NCBI GenBank assembly: GCA_025531455.1
Contig: JAMYHL010000058.1
Location: 186,001 to 250,000, forward strand
Direction: 5' to 3'
DNA from: Apiotrichum sp. Y4204
Lineage: Eukaryota; Basidiomycota; Tremellomycetes; Trichosporonales; Trichosporonaceae
DNA: 64,000 nt
Shown here: one piece after another, positions 40,722 through 54,300 of the stretch
How positions within the stretch are numbered: the first letter of the stretch is position 1
Layout: each line of letters starts with the position of its first letter
Position numbers and translations under genes: made by a program
Notes under the pieces: generated by a model
The model's database searches: none
Told to the model about the DNA's origin: nothing
Seen by the model: only the letters and a program-made list of their open reading frames with translations

Positions 40722-42866
40722 GGTGGAGAGATGGGTGGTGACGAGAAGCAAAAGTTGTTGTTGTTGCAAGTCGTTGCAACTCGAGTGTGTTTGAGAGTAA
40801 TGCAAAGTGGTGAAATGAGATCAGACTTTGGAGATTGCAAGTGTCCGTCTGCGGCGGCGCCGTTTTTGTGATGGCGGTGATTGTAAGAATAATGGTGATG
40901 TCGGCGGTTGTTGCGATTGCTGTTTGGGAGTCAACGGGGGGTTTACGCGTCCTAAGGTCGTGCTCGATCGATTGCGGCAGCTGGCTAGCGTTGGCTGACT
41001 GTGAGGGTCTGGGCGGTGCGCGAACGAGCGGTTGCACCGGTTGCAGCGGCGGGGACCAGACGGACGTTCGATGCCTCGATGTATTCGGGCCGCCTACAAG
41101 AGGGCGCTGCTGGCCGCGGAGACAGGTAATGTAACGCGCGAGCAGAGACACAAACTGTTCGAGAAAGACGAGGAGTGAGATGGATGAGGTGAAAGTACAA
41201 AGAAAGTAATAGGAGAGAAGACGAAGGAGGCCGGGCTGACTTGTGTCCACAATGGCTGCAATTGTAGACTACTAAGGACGAGTTGCAGGAGTCGGAGAGA
41301 GAAGGAGAGAGAAAGAGTTTCACCGATACAGGACGGCGCAGATGGGAGCGGCGACGTTGGCCCCCCGTTGGCCTTTGGTTCTCAGGCTGAGCCCAACGCC
41401 TGCAGCGCCTTGACTGGCGCGCTGGAGGCTGCTAGGACACAGCTGCACATCATGTGCTTGCATGCACAAGTACCAAGTGCCAGATTACCAGATGACTACG
41501 GATGAGGACAACTAAGGTATAGGCAGAGTACATCCGAGTTACTTGGAAACAGAGGTCGTCAAACAGTCCAGAATGCCACAGGAATGCGTGATCGTTTCAC
41601 TCCAAGCCGCTCCCGAATCGAATGACATAGCTTATGCGCACTACAGCGATGCTGAAAGAATGTTTATTTGGAGCCCGGCTCTGGAGTGAAGAGTACGATC
41701 TTTCACTCGGTATGCAAACTGACGGAGAATGTTGGGGCCTGGGGGGTATCCTCATATTTGGTCCGTGGTTGCACGATCAGAACACGCCTTTGTCACAGTA
41801 TGGATCTGAAGTTGGGAGATGCATTCTCCGGGACGTCCAGTGGCGAGGAAGGCGCGAAGCTATCGCGTCCCGTGTCCTCGTTATCAATTGTAAAGTAAAA
41901 AAGACAGGAGGAGACTGAGTGTAGAGACCACTCTGGCGGACGAATGTCATATTCGCGCGGATGAAGACGCGGTCCCAGAATGGTGGATCCCCATTCACGC
42001 GTCCACAAGTACGCTCTGCCCCCGTCTTTCGTAGTCAAAAGTGGCATGAATAGGAAGCTGTTGATAGCGTGCGTCGACTGACGTTGGACAAAACAAAAAG
42101 TAACATTGAGGATGCGGTTGAAACTGCTGGATGATAGAAGAGATGGAGAGGAAAATGCTGACCTGACAAGGCCGCGTTCCCAACATTAGCGATGATGTCT
42201 TTTGTGTGATGACTTTCGCGCTCTCATTCGATCCTTCCCTCTCGCGTTCCCTCCCTCTCCGCTCTCTCCGCCTTTCCCCTCTCCTGCCACGTCTCTTTTC
42301 GATCCGTTATTTCCGCGGACGAACTCTTTTTTCTTCACTTTGACGATGCGGTGCGGAGAGAGACGCGACCTCCGTACCATTTTTTCTAATGACGTGTACT
42401 TGTAAATGCAATGGGTGGATGGGTTGATATTGCTGCTCTTTACCGCCGAGTTAACTCCACGAGGCCACCTCTCTGACTCTTAGAATATCCCTTATGTAAT
42501 ACCTACAATCTCATGATGAGTGACGACCTCGGGTAAAAGTAAAGAGGGGTGACGAATGGCAGTTGGATGCTACGGTGGGAGGCAAAAAGAGGAGCAGGAT
42601 GGGAGCAGTTGGCCGCAATAGCCGGGCCACGATGGAGAGGGAGAGATTGTGTCGGCCGGCACACAGCACCCTGCTCGCTCCGACGAGGGCCGAGAGCTCC
42701 AGAGCTCCCACCAGCCCCACGGTGGGACCCACCACCCCAGAGAGGCCCCTCCGGCACCAACTTGCTCGCCTCGGCTCGCCTACATCTTCACGACAACGCC
42801 TCACTCGTACCTCTACGTCCATTTCGTCTCCTCTCTCCATCTCTTTGTACCGTCTACTCCACCACA
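40722..42866. other. Divergent intergenic region, SNT2-like / ETF alpha
   Basis: 2145 bp between divergent starts. It contains CT/GA-rich tracts near both genes and an AT-richer middle (41440-42160). The longest frames (for example 41634-41918 plus and 41793-42047 minus) overlap each other and show no family features, splice structure or codon bias. I see no supportable gene. Confidence 0.4.
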
Positions 42867-44290
42867 ATGTTCGTCCGTTCGTCTGCCCGCATCGCCCGCA
42901 CCGCCTCGACCCTCGCTGGCCGTCGCTTCGCATCCTCCCTCGTCTTCCTCGAGCAGAAGGGCGGCAAGCTCAACGACGCGGCTCTCTGCGCCGTCACGGC
43001 CGCACAGTCGGTTGGCGGTGACGTGAGTTTAGGAAGGAGAGAGGATAGAGCAACAATGTGCAGGGGATAATGAGGAGCCGCCTCCTCTTTGGCTCTCTGC
43101 TGCTTGCTCTACACACACTGCGTGCAGCACGCTGACGTTCCCAGGTTGCCGGCATTGTCATTGGTTCCAAGGCCGACGTTGATGGCGTTCTCGAGGAGGT
43201 TAAGAAGTGAGACTCCGATTTCCACCCGACCTCCATCACACCTTTCCCACTTGGCCACATACTCACACCTCTTTAGGATCGACGGTCTCTCCAAGGTCTA
43301 CACCGCCGCCTCGGACGCCTACGCCAACGGCATCGCCGAGAGTGAGTAGGACGTCGCCGTCGGCTAACTCGCTTTCGTCTATGTGCTAACAGCCGAACCG
43401 TAGATGTCACTCCTCTGCTTGCCGATGTTATCCCCTCCAAGTCGGTCACCCACCTCTTCGGCGCTCACACCGCCGCCGGCAAGAACATCTTCCCCCGTCT
43501 CGCCGGTGTCCTTGACGTTTCTATGGTGAGTGCATGCGGGAAAGAAGTGGGAGGGAAGACGGAACAGGTCGACTGGTGAAGGTGTTTCCAACATTCATGA
43601 TTCTAATAACAGATCTCGGACATTGTCGCGCTCGAGGGTGAGGACACCTTCACCCGCCCGATCTACGCCGGTAACGCCATCCTCAAGGTCAAGTCCGGAG
43701 ACAAGGACAAGGTCAAGCTCGTCACCGTCCGCTCGACCGCCTTCAACAAGGCCAAGACTGAGGGTGGCTCGGCTGCCGTTGAGGAGGTCTCCCCCACTGA
43801 GCCTAAGTGTGAGTAGTGGAGAGCAGCGCGATAACCTGGAGGACGAGATGTGCTGACATTTTCAGCGGACACCAAGTTTGTCTCGGAGGAGCTCGTCGTC
43901 TCGTCGCGTCCCGACCTCGGCTCCGCCGCCAAGGTTGTCTCGGGTGGCCGTGCCCTCAAGTCGAAGGAGAGCTTCGAGTCGGTCCTTGACCCCCTTGCCG
44001 ACGCCCTCGGTGCCGCCGTCGGTGCCTCGCGTGCCGCCGTCGACGCCGGCTACGCCGACAACTCGCTCCAGGTCGGCCAGACCGGCAAGGTCGTCGCCCC
44101 CGAGCTCTACGTCGCCGTCGGTATCTCGGGTGCCATCCAGCACCTTGCCGGTATGAAGGAGTCCAAGCTCATTGTTGCCATCAACAAGGACCCCGACGCC
44201 CCCATCTTCCAGGTTGCCGACGTTGGTCTCGTTGCTGACCTCTTCGAGGCCGTTCCCGAGCTCGTCAAGGCCGTCGAGGCCGCCAAGTAG
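42867..44290 (+). CDS. ETFA: Electron transfer flavoprotein subunit alpha, mitochondrial
   Basis: ETF alpha binds FAD and passes electrons from acyl-CoA dehydrogenases to ETF:ubiquinone oxidoreductase. Exons are 42867-43022, 43145-43206, 43277-43341, 43404-43525, 43613-43808 and 43866-44290 (341 residues). The N-terminus ([20 protein letters not shown]) is a clear mitochondrial presequence. The N-terminal domain reads [15 protein letters not shown] and [13 protein letters not shown]. The C-terminal FAD domain contains the ETF alpha signature: [40 protein letters not shown], then [20 protein letters not shown]. The strong C-ending codon bias in the last exons suggests high expression. Confidence 0.96.
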
Positions 44291-47200
44291 AGAAAAAACG
44301 CGACACTTGTGTTCATAGGCGTGCATTGAATGCATGGAGAAGATCTAGCTGATGGGCAGAGGCCCGGATAGGGAGGTTGGTAGTCAACGTAGAGATTGTG
44401 CGTATCTTATGGGGGTTGGAGAGCATTCGGATCAAGGTGCTCGGGGTTCGGATTAGCACCAACCGCGATTCCCGATGCGCCGGAGCACGGCTGAGGCAGG
44501 AGAGGCAAGATGGATCATCACGACGCGCAATGCGTTGTGTACGCAATGCTGATGATGCCGCTCTCATCTCGATCTAGATCCTCAGCGCATAGGATTGCGC
44601 ATCAACGGGCGCGGGTATCGCACACCATCTGTGGTGGTGTTGTGTATCCACATTATCCAGCACATCGCCAAGATCCAAGAACCATAGAACCAGGATTGAT
44701 TGATATGGGTGCGGAGATTGTGTGGAGTGGACGGACCTGATCGGCCGAGCGAGCAAACAGCCGAGGTCGCGATTATCGAGAGCCGCTTGAGTTGATAATG
44801 ATCGTTGACATGAGGATATACAGAGTAGAAAGATTGCGGGGTGTGTTTTGTTGTGGTATTGATTTTTGGACTTTTCGGGTTTGTTTTTCCTATGTTTTTC
44901 TTCTGCTCCTGTGCTTTGTTTTTGGTTTAAACGTCTCGTGCTTCCTCTGCTTCGGGGCTCTAACGCGATCAATGGTCTGTTCATCGCAGCGCATCAACGT
45001 TCTGTGCCGCTCCCGGGCCCGAGTAGTCTGACGATGCCCTCGGGCCAGCAGCAAGTCCACATGCTCAACTCTCGACGCCGGCTTCCCGAAAGCAGTACGG
45101 AGCCCCTACTTGTATGATATGGACCAGTAGGGTGTTATGTGCTTCGGGGAGGGGATCGGGGTGTCTGGTGACTCGCAGTTCTCGGTTGCGGAGGGGCAGT
45201 TCCTTGATTGCGAGATGCGACGGATTCTTTGGCCCATTCTGGCCTGGACAGTTGATTCTTGCAGCTTATCCATAAAAACACCTACAGCGGTACTACAGTA
45301 CGTATAGCGCGGATGACACCAGCCTTGGAACAATACCCCAAAGATGCCGAGTGGAGATGACAGCCCCTAAGAAGCGTGAGTTAGCGACAACTGCCCCACG
45401 AACAAAACAACCCATCCGAGCACGGCCCGAAACCCAGTGAGCCACCACAGCAAGGCAGCAAACGAGAGTGCGAGTGAGGATGGCATGCTGCCTACTCTGC
45501 CGTGCAACCTCACACACACGCTAGTGGCCCGCACAATATCAAACGGCCGACAGTGCCTTGTTCCCGGGCTCTGTCAGACTGTCGCATGGACGTTCCGGCA
45601 ATTCGCTCGACCGATATCTTCGTATCCGCGTGCGATGTGACTGCACCTCAGCATCTTGGCCGACAATACCTACAAGGACACGCGGAGACTGGATTGTCTC
45701 GTGATGCAGAAGCTGTCAGTCATCGTGTTGATCAATTGTCAGTCTCATTTACTCGCCGTACGTCAATGGGGGAACGTGTTGCGCCATTACATCATCCATT
45801 GCCTCGTTGACATCTCCAAGACAAGCCCGAACGCCTCGAGACTTGTCATATCCCATACCATCCTTCGACATTCAGACATATAAGCACTCCCCTGCCCACT
45901 CATGTAATGGCGCCTTCCCCCCATCTATATCACTGCGTGGAGGAAGACGTGATGCACATGGTGATAGGAGTCAGCCGGGTTTCAAACATCACAGCGATAA
46001 GCCGGGTCTCAAACTATCACGTCAGGTAAGACCGCGGCGTGAGAACTCTCCAGGACGCTGTCGTCAGCTGCACGCAAAGGTGTCAGTCAGTAATAGCCAG
46101 TCAGTCGGAGCAGGCGTCCTTGCAGGCCTTGCGCTCATCCCCTCTTGCGATCAGCACCAGATTGTCGCGCCACACGCAAAATGTGCGGCGCCCCGGCGCT
46201 GTGTCACCCACTCGCGGCTCCACTGACGCTATCGGCTGTTTCACGCAGTGGCATCACACGGTGGACACCAACCAGTGCGTTCCGATACCACAGACACAGG
46301 CTGTCAGCGAGTGAGTGTATGGGATGCAGGAGTGTGTGCGTGATAGTAAGAAGAGTCGTTTGACGAAGAGAGGAATGACGAAAGCGAGTCGGCTTGTCGT
46401 CCACTGAAGCGCCGTCCACTGTTTTGACAGACACCACTTCTGCTGGGAATGAGGATAGGCTGGGGACTCCACAAAGGATTCCCGGATATACGGATCCTGC
46501 CGGACTTCCAGGGTATCCTTGGGGCCACAGGGACACGATGACGCAATCGCTAAGCGCTGAGCGAAAAGTGCTTTTTTTTTTTTTTCGAACGGGCGGGCCA
46601 TGTTTTATGCTGCATACTGCATGCTGTACCGTATTTCGAAGTCCGGAAGTCCGCGCGGCGTCGGAGTAGGATCGCAGGGCATTATAGGAGAGCAAGGGTG
46701 CGGCGATGATTTCGAAGGCGGGGCACATGGTGAGCAGGGTGCGGAATGGGGTACACGGGGCCACCGGGTCGAGCTGCCCACGGAGAATAGAGGTTTGATT
46801 GCGGAGCATGGTCGAGGGGATATGGGACCTGACCTGATAGCGTTGATTGCCGATGCATGCCGAGGGCCGACGCTGGCGATAAGACCGATCACGATGCTGG
46901 AACCCCGCTCGCTTGTCGTCGCGTCGTCGCTGCCAAGCATGGTGGCGAGGCGACGTCGCGTCGCGAGTGAGCCCGCACAGGCGTCGTTCGCCATGTTTTG
47001 GTTCAGGAAGCAGCCAGGTGAACATGATAATAACTCGCGACTCGCGCCACCCTCGCCTGCACGGTGCCTTCTCAGCTCGAGGCGTGGAGGCTTCGCGACT
47101 GCTCCAGGACCGACACAAACAGTCGGCATGCATCTGTCAATAACCTGCAGCGTACAGCTCGATAGCAACGTTCCTGTTGCGAGCAGCGGCAGGCACACCC

Positions 47201-50200
47201 CACACCCCAGCCTACGGGCAGTCATTGTTCGTGCTGTGAACGTGTCAACTGCTGCGTGCTGCGTGCTGCGCGGTGACCTGGCACCATGCTCCGGACCATC
47301 AATGATGGGCATTCGATAGCAACGGGCGCCGGGATGGGGACAAGTCACCGATGCGGGGAGATGCCGGTGCCTGCACATGCCTCGCCGTGCGCATCCCACA
47401 GGCCACCATGCAGTGACTGGCAGAGACTGGAATGCTGATGTCGTGTAGCGAACCCCTGTGCGCGGTCGTACCCATCTGGCCACGCCACCTGCGCTTGCCA
47501 TTTGTGCACTAGCGACATGGCCACAGCGAGGCCGCGACTGCGCCACAGAGAGGGGTTCTCATCCCCGTGGCGGCACGCATCAGTGCGTGAATGCAACAAT
47601 GTAGCCTGCAAGCCTGGCATAATGGCATACGTGGTAGCTGGTAACGCGGCCACAGCAGCACGTTTTGGTCGACGCTCAAGCCTCGAGCGACGGGAATCAA
47701 TGGGGGTGGGGCACCGGCGAGGCAGGCGATGGTAGCGACCCCCCGCAGTCTGGCACTGTGCGTGCGGCAGGCTCTCCCCAGATCCAGCTAGCTCCCTGTG
47801 ACTGCCCAGGCCACTGCCGCGGTAGCAAGGGCGCGGTGCACGCGCTGCATGCGGCGCAGGGTGCGGGGCCGTGGACGGCCTGGTGCTACTATGCTCCTGA
47901 TTCCGGTGTTCCGTGGCTTTGCTCGGGGTCTCGGGGGCACGGCTGTGCGCAAAGCGAGCTCGAGGAGCTCCGTGGTGCGCCAGCCGGCCAAGATGGTTCC
48001 TCCGTGTCGTATGTACCCGTCTCCCGTTTTCGAATCGGCACGCCGCCCATCGAAATAAAATCATAGTCTGGCCGTTTGACCTTTTCCTTTTTTTCGACTT
48101 TTGGGACCTTTTTTGACCTTTTCGACCTTTTATTTTTTTCTCTTCTTCTGTTGTTGTTCGACGCGTTTCGCTAATGTCGCGCCGCGTTCGATATTCTACT
48201 CGCTGACGGATTATTCGCGCTGCTGCTTTGTTGCGGTTCTTCCGCATGAATGCATGTCCTGAGAGGGATTACTGATTATGGGATGGCGGGGATGCGCAGG
48301 CGATGGGCTGGGCTGCTGTGTGGATGTACAGTTTCCGAGATCGGCATCCTAATAAAAACTGTTTTGAGGCTAGCGCGGTGTCGATCATTAAAAAAAATCA
48401 TTATGGAAGTGGAAGATCCTTTTTTTCGGATTCCGTTACGAGGCGGCGGGATGCTCATGGCTCCATGATGCAACACATCAGCGCATCACCATCACCTACT
48501 ACTATGGCTCTCTGTATCTCTGTACCTCTCCGGTGGGTGGCTGTGGCTTGCCATGGCTTGGCCCTTCACTGCCATCTGCTGGGGCACCAGACAAAATAAC
48601 AACAACACCACAGAGGGGTGGTCTAGATCCGGAGTCACATGGTCACGGGAAGGGAAAAAAAAAACCAGTACTCTTTTGATCCATTTTCCTCGGGTCCTTC
48701 GCCTGGGCCACTGCCAGCTGAAGGGCTCGCTCCGGGGTGCCAATTTGGCAGAATGGGGGGGCAGGGCAGGCGAGTGGAGCGAGATTATCTTTCTTGCTGC
48801 CCAGGTCATAGACACCGGCCGGGACAGCGCAGGCCACATTACAGGGTTCCGGGGGTCTCGTTTCCAGAACGGAGAGGCTGTCGCTCGAGTTGGGGGACGG
48901 GGCAGGACCAGAGGAGAGAGAGAGGTACAGAGGGCAGCAGCAAGGCATGCACAAAGGATAGAACTATGGACGACGCCTGTCTCGCTGTCCTTCTGGCGTC
49001 ATACCGCGATACCGATGCGGCTCGTTGCGGGTCTCACCGCCAGGCCGTCCGCGACCATGCCATCCTCCTCCCCTCCGGGCCTCTGGTGCTCTCTTGGGGC
49101 GCGACCGTGTCGGCAAATGTGCAAAGCTTCTAGACCCCCGCAGCGCCTCTTGCGAGTATACGATGCAGGCCGGTTCGAAATATCGAAATCATGGGAAACG
49201 CGCGCATGCGCGAGATGCGAGGACGCACAGAGGTACAGAGGTAGCGAGCGCGCGACCCCGGGACATGCCCACGTTGCGACCGTTGCCGCTGTACTGCATC
49301 TATCCTGCGGGATGTGCTTCTTTGCCTTGGCTGCCCCGCCTGTCTCGCGTCTCGCCCCCCCATCGCCCCCACACTCTGACATGACCTGCTGCAACGGTAG
49401 ATACCTCGGCAACCCCACCCATCACGGTCCAAGTGATGCGATGTGGGATGACTACTGCCCTGGCCTTGCTCCTGCTGCTCTCCCTGCTCCTCTGCTGCTC
49501 CCTCGTGCCATCACCGTCGAGTGCACCAGAAAGAATTCCGAGACGTCCTGTGGTCTTCCACCGTAATCAGCGCTTACCTCTGCCAGCAACGCCAACAACA
49601 TGGACAGTCAGCTCACCGTCTGCTCCCCCCACCCCAGCGTAATCTATATCTATAAGCATGCACCGACGTTGTTGATTTCTCCGCATCCCCTCCTCCCCCC
49701 ACCTTTACCTACCTCTCCACCGTTGCTGTCAGCAGCTAGCAGCTCGCTCGCCGCCGCACTCGCGCATCGCGCACACACACTCTCACACACATCTCCCTGT
49801 TCCATCTGTATTTCTCAAGGTGAGTCACATCCTCCTCGACGCCCTCCGTGTATCCAATTGCTGGTTGGCGGTCCTCTGCCGAGCGAGATGTGGAGGCGAA
49901 GACCCCCAGTGTTCCGCTGCGGCCGGCGCAGAGCTGGTTTCAACGCCGACGCTGGTTGAGACCAGGTCTGCGCCGGCAGCTTGGTTCCTTGCCTGGCCAC
50001 TGGTTGCCGGTGTCACAGCCGCTTCCCAAGCCGCCCGCTCGTTGCGAGCAGATACGCGATACACACTGGGCGCCCGGCGTGATCTTACGGAGAGCGGGAT
50101 CTGTCGGTGGCATCATCACCAGCATATCCCCGATCCGTCTTGCTCGCTTTGTTGTGTGGACGCTGTTGCTGGCGCTGGGCGCACCTGTGAATTGCTCTGC

Positions 50201-51390
50201 GGTCAGCCTGTGCGCCTCGGCGTCACTGGCTGCCCGTCGTCATGGCTACAGCCACGAGCGACATCTCCCCTCCCCCGACTTCCGGTTTGTCCGCGCTCGA
50301 TCGCATAGACAATGGCAGCTTCTGGCTGTCACTCGAAGTCGGGTGGCCGCCACGAGGTCCAGAGACTGAGCCCGTCCCCATCCCTCTCATATCCCACAGC
50401 CTTGTCCGCCCTATCCTTCATACACTTGCTCACACTCTCAGCGTGAAAAGATTGAGCTCAGCACCTGCTCGTCCACGACTCTCACGTTTCCGTGACATTG
50501 TAGTGAGTACCTCGCGTTCCGAGCGATCCCTATCGTGTCCCCTTTCCGTTCTGTGTGTTGCGGTGCGGACTATGGACGCGGCACTCCGTGTTCCCATGGC
50601 CGTCCAGCGTCTTGAGCTTCCGTGGCGCCTCGTTATCCTCTCTCCATTCCTGAGATTGATAGGATATGGGGAACAGAGGGTGAACTGGCCTAGTGGTCTG
50701 TGCGCGTTTCTCTCCCCCAAGAGCCGCGAGTGTGGACCGACAGGTCTCAAGAGGCACGCAGGTGTCAAAGAGCGGTGTCTTGTGTGGCCAGGCGGGGACG
50801 AACGTGATCAGACTCACTCGACAATTGTCTTGAGGGGTCTGAGCAACGGCGGGAGCTGTCACAGACGACGACCTGGACCTGGGGCGCAGTGTGTGCGTGT
50901 AGGACATGAGTAGGCAGGATGTTGCAGCTGGCATCTCGGACACGAGCCTTGTGCTATCCTGTCTTATCGTCGGTCTGCCGCATACCATGTCCCGGATGCG
51001 CGGCCGGCCCCCTCTTTTGGCCTTGGCAGGTGGTTCGCACTCGGCTCGATGGCGCCGGCCGCCTCGAGCTGTCTGGAGCCAGTCAAGAGTGTGAGAGCAA
51101 CAGCCAACACATCTTTGCCAGCCAATATCCTCCCTCTCACTCGCTCTTCACTGGCCGCTGCGGCCTCCCCGACTTGTCTCCCACGCCCTGCCCGTCTCCG
51201 CCCCATCCCGCCCTTCTCCGACACGAGCCCCGAACGCGCCTCGCAACCAGTTTGGCCCGAGGAGCGCGACCGGCTTTGTTCAGCTCCCGAGATTCTGCCC
51301 CTCCTCTCCCCTCTTATCCCACAGCTTATAACTAACCCTTCAGCCACTTCTTTGTTCTTTCTCCATCCCCTCTTCTAACCACCGAGCACA
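44291..51390. other. 7.1-kb region without a supportable protein gene
   Basis: Lies between ETF alpha and GDH2, both on the plus strand. I checked frames on both strands; the larger ones (46605-47546 minus, 47345-48247 minus, 48553-49566 plus) are mutually overlapping, full of Arg/Ser/Cys/His, and lack family motifs. GC is lower than in genes, and homopolymer and simple tracts occur (T12 at about 46570, a TTTTGACCTTTTCGACC tract at 48070-48135). The right 1.7 kb probably includes the GDH2 promoter and a spliced 5' UTR: a TATA-like element lies at 49643-49655 and a strong GTGAGT donor at 49820. Non-coding RNA genes cannot be excluded. Confidence 0.5.
49643..49655 (+). promoter_or_regulatory. 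Candidate TATA element for GDH2 (distal)
   Basis: TCTATATCTATAA stands in an otherwise C-rich stretch, about 170 bp before a consensus 5' splice site (CAAG/GTGAGTCAC, donor at 49820). If a 5' UTR intron runs from there toward the ATG at 51391, this would be the GDH2 core promoter. Inference only. Confidence 0.25.
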
Positions 51391-54300
51391 ATGTCCACTC
51401 CTCAGCCGACGACCCCCTCGGGTGTGAGTATTCTGTGACCCCCTCCCCTTGCGACGTTCTTGACGCCGGTGTGGCTTCATGCCACCTGGTGAAAAGTCCG
51501 CGCCTCTCCTCTCCTTTACAGCAACTGACCAGGACAGCAGGCCCCCTCGACTCATGTCCCCATCCCCGAGCACCTCAGCGCCGCTAAGCTGCAGGAGCGC
51601 CGCCTGACGGACACTGTGTAAGTCGCGATGTGTGATGGTGTGGACGACAGGACACGTACTGACGTCATTCCAGTGGCTACGTTCCGTCGCCGTTCCCGCT
51701 CAAGGCGACGCAGCAGGGCCAGGTCACCGAGGTCCTCGCTCAGTCCGGCTTCATGCCCGCCGAGCTCGTCAACGGCGAGGTCGACTGGTTCTACAACGGC
51801 CTCGGCATTGACAACTCGTACTTTATCAGCGAGGACCCCCAGGTCATTGCCGACCACGTTCTGGCTCTCTACTCGGCCAAGCTCCTTGCCTACACCAAGC
51901 ACGACCCTGAGAAGCTCGTGATTGACCTTGAGAAGGTCACCACCGAGGCCGACGTCAAGCAGGGCGGCAAGGAGGGCGCTGTCTTCATCCACTCGTCCAC
52001 CGCTGGTGTCTCCGCCAAGGACGGACCCGGTGCCACCGTCGAGAAGCGCATCGACACCCTCTTCCTTGACAAGTCCACCCCCGAGAAGGCCTTCCGCCTT
52101 GAGACTTACCGCTCGGCTGGCTCCATCTCGTCGACCGTCTCGCAGCAGCTCCGCTGCTACTTCGTCTCGCCCTGCGAGTTCCCCAAGACGGCCCCCACCA
52201 CCGACTCCGACGGCAATGTCGACATCCGCTCCGTCTCGGACTCTGCTTTCCTCGAGAAGGCCACCCCCAAGACCGTTGAGATCTACCAGAAGATCATGAA
52301 CGAGGTCGCCCGCCGCCGTGGTCCCGTCATCGAGCTCTTTGAGCTCGAGGAGACCCGTGAGCACCGCGTCGTTATCGGTTACAAGATGGGCGACACCCAG
52401 GGCTACTTCTCCGCCCTCTCGGACCTCTACCACTTCTACGGCCTCTACTCGGCCCGCAAGTACGTTGAGCAGTTCTCCAACGGCGTCACCATCATCTCGC
52501 TCTACCTCAACGCCGCCCCCAACACCCAGGCTCCTCCTATTGAGCACTCAATCCACCAGGTCGTCCGTGAGGCCTCGCTCCTCTACTGCCTGCCCGAGAA
52601 CCCCTTCTTCCAGGTTTCCGACGACGAGACCCCCCACGCCGTCCAGGAGGCCACCTACGCCTACGTCGGTTGGATCTTCGCCCAGCACTTCTGCAACCGT
52701 CTCGGTGCTTCGTACATTGCCCTCAAGGACATTCTCGACGAGACCAAGCCCGACCAGGCTGAGGTCCTCAACCGCATCAAGATGCGCTTCCGTGAGGAGA
52801 CCTTCACCCGCGAGAGCATCCGCCAGGTTATCGCTGCGCACCCCGACCTGATCCGCATGCTCTACATCAACTTTGCCATGGTCCACTACCCCGCCGCCGA
52901 CGAGGCCTCGCAGCTCACCCCCACCCTCTCGTTCCAGCGTCTCAAGACCGAGGCTCCCCTCTCCGACTCGGACCTCCTCGTCCAGATCCGCAAGCGCGCC
53001 ACCAACCCCCACGCCGCTCAGATCCTCGAGGCCTTCCTCGTCTTCAACAAGCACGTCCTCAAGTGCAACTTCTACCAGCCCACCAAGGTTGCCCTCTCGT
53101 TCCGCATCGACCCTTCGTTCCTTCCGGACATTGAGTACCCCAAGAAGCCTTTCGGCATCTTCCTTGTCGTCGGCTCGGACTTCCGTGGCTTCCACGTTCG
53201 TTTCCGTGACGTCGCCCGTGGTGGTATCCGTCTCGTCCGCTCGCGCGGCAAGGAGAACTACAACTCGAACGTCCGCAACATCTTCGACGAGAACTACAAC
53301 CTCGCCGCCACCCAGACCCTCAAGAACAAGGACATTCCCGAGGGCGGATCCAAGGGTACCATCCTCCCCTCCATCGGCGCCAACTACCACCAGTGCTTCG
53401 AGAAGTACATTGACTCGCTCCTTGACCTTCTCCTTCCTGGCCAGTCGCCCGGTATCAAGGGCCCCATTGTCGACGTTTCGGGCCGCAAGACCCCCGAGAT
53501 TCTCTTCCTCGGCCCCGACGAGGGCACCGCCGACCTCATGGACTGGGCCGCTCTCCACGCCAAGTCTCGTGGCGCTCCCTGGTGGAAGTCGTTCACCACC
53601 GGCAAGTCCGCTGAGCACCTTGGTGGTATCCCTCACGACGTGTACGGCATGACCTCGCTCTCGGTCCGCCAGTACATCCTCGGTGTCTACAAGACCCACG
53701 GCCTCAAGGAGTCCGAGGTCACCAAGCTCCAGACCGGTGGCCCCGACGGTGACCTTGGCTCGAACGAGATTCTCCTCTCGTCCGACAAGACTGTCGGTAT
53801 TATTGACGGTTCGGGTGTCATCTACGACCCCGCTGGTCTTAACCGCCCCGAGCTCATCCGTCTCGCCAAGAACCGCAAGATGGTTGTCGAGTTCGACGAC
53901 TCCAAGCTCGGCCCTGAGGGCTACAAGGTCCTCGTCGACCAGCAGGACATCAAGCTCCCCTCGGGTGAGATCATTCCGGACGGCACTGCCTTCCGTAACG
54001 ACTTCCACTTCCGCGTCAAGTGCGACATCTTCGTTCCCTGCGGTGGTCGCCCCGAGGCCGTCAACATTGGCAACGTCTCGCGCCTTGTCGACTCTGACGG
54101 CAAGCCCCACTTCAAGTACATTGTTGAGGGTGCCAACCTCTTCTTCTCCCAGCAGGCTCGCTTCTGGCTCGAGAAGAAGGGCGTGGTGCAGTTCAAGGAC
54201 TCGTCGACCAACAAGGGTGGTGTCACCTCTTCGTCGCTCGAGGTCCTTGCTGGTCTCGCCCAGACCGACCCCGAGTACATCCAGAACATGATCTTCAAGG

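Noticed and set aside
41634..42047. Overlapping small frames upstream of ETF alpha
   Set aside because: Frames on both strands overlap over the same bases with no splice sites, codon bias or motif.
46605..47546. 313-codon minus-strand frame in the gene-poor region
   Set aside because: Cys/Arg/His/Pro-rich, overlapped by another long frame on the same strand, no motif, no codon bias.
48553..49566. 337-codon plus-strand frame in the gene-poor region
   Set aside because: Random-looking composition with overlapping frames on both strands and no recognisable domain.
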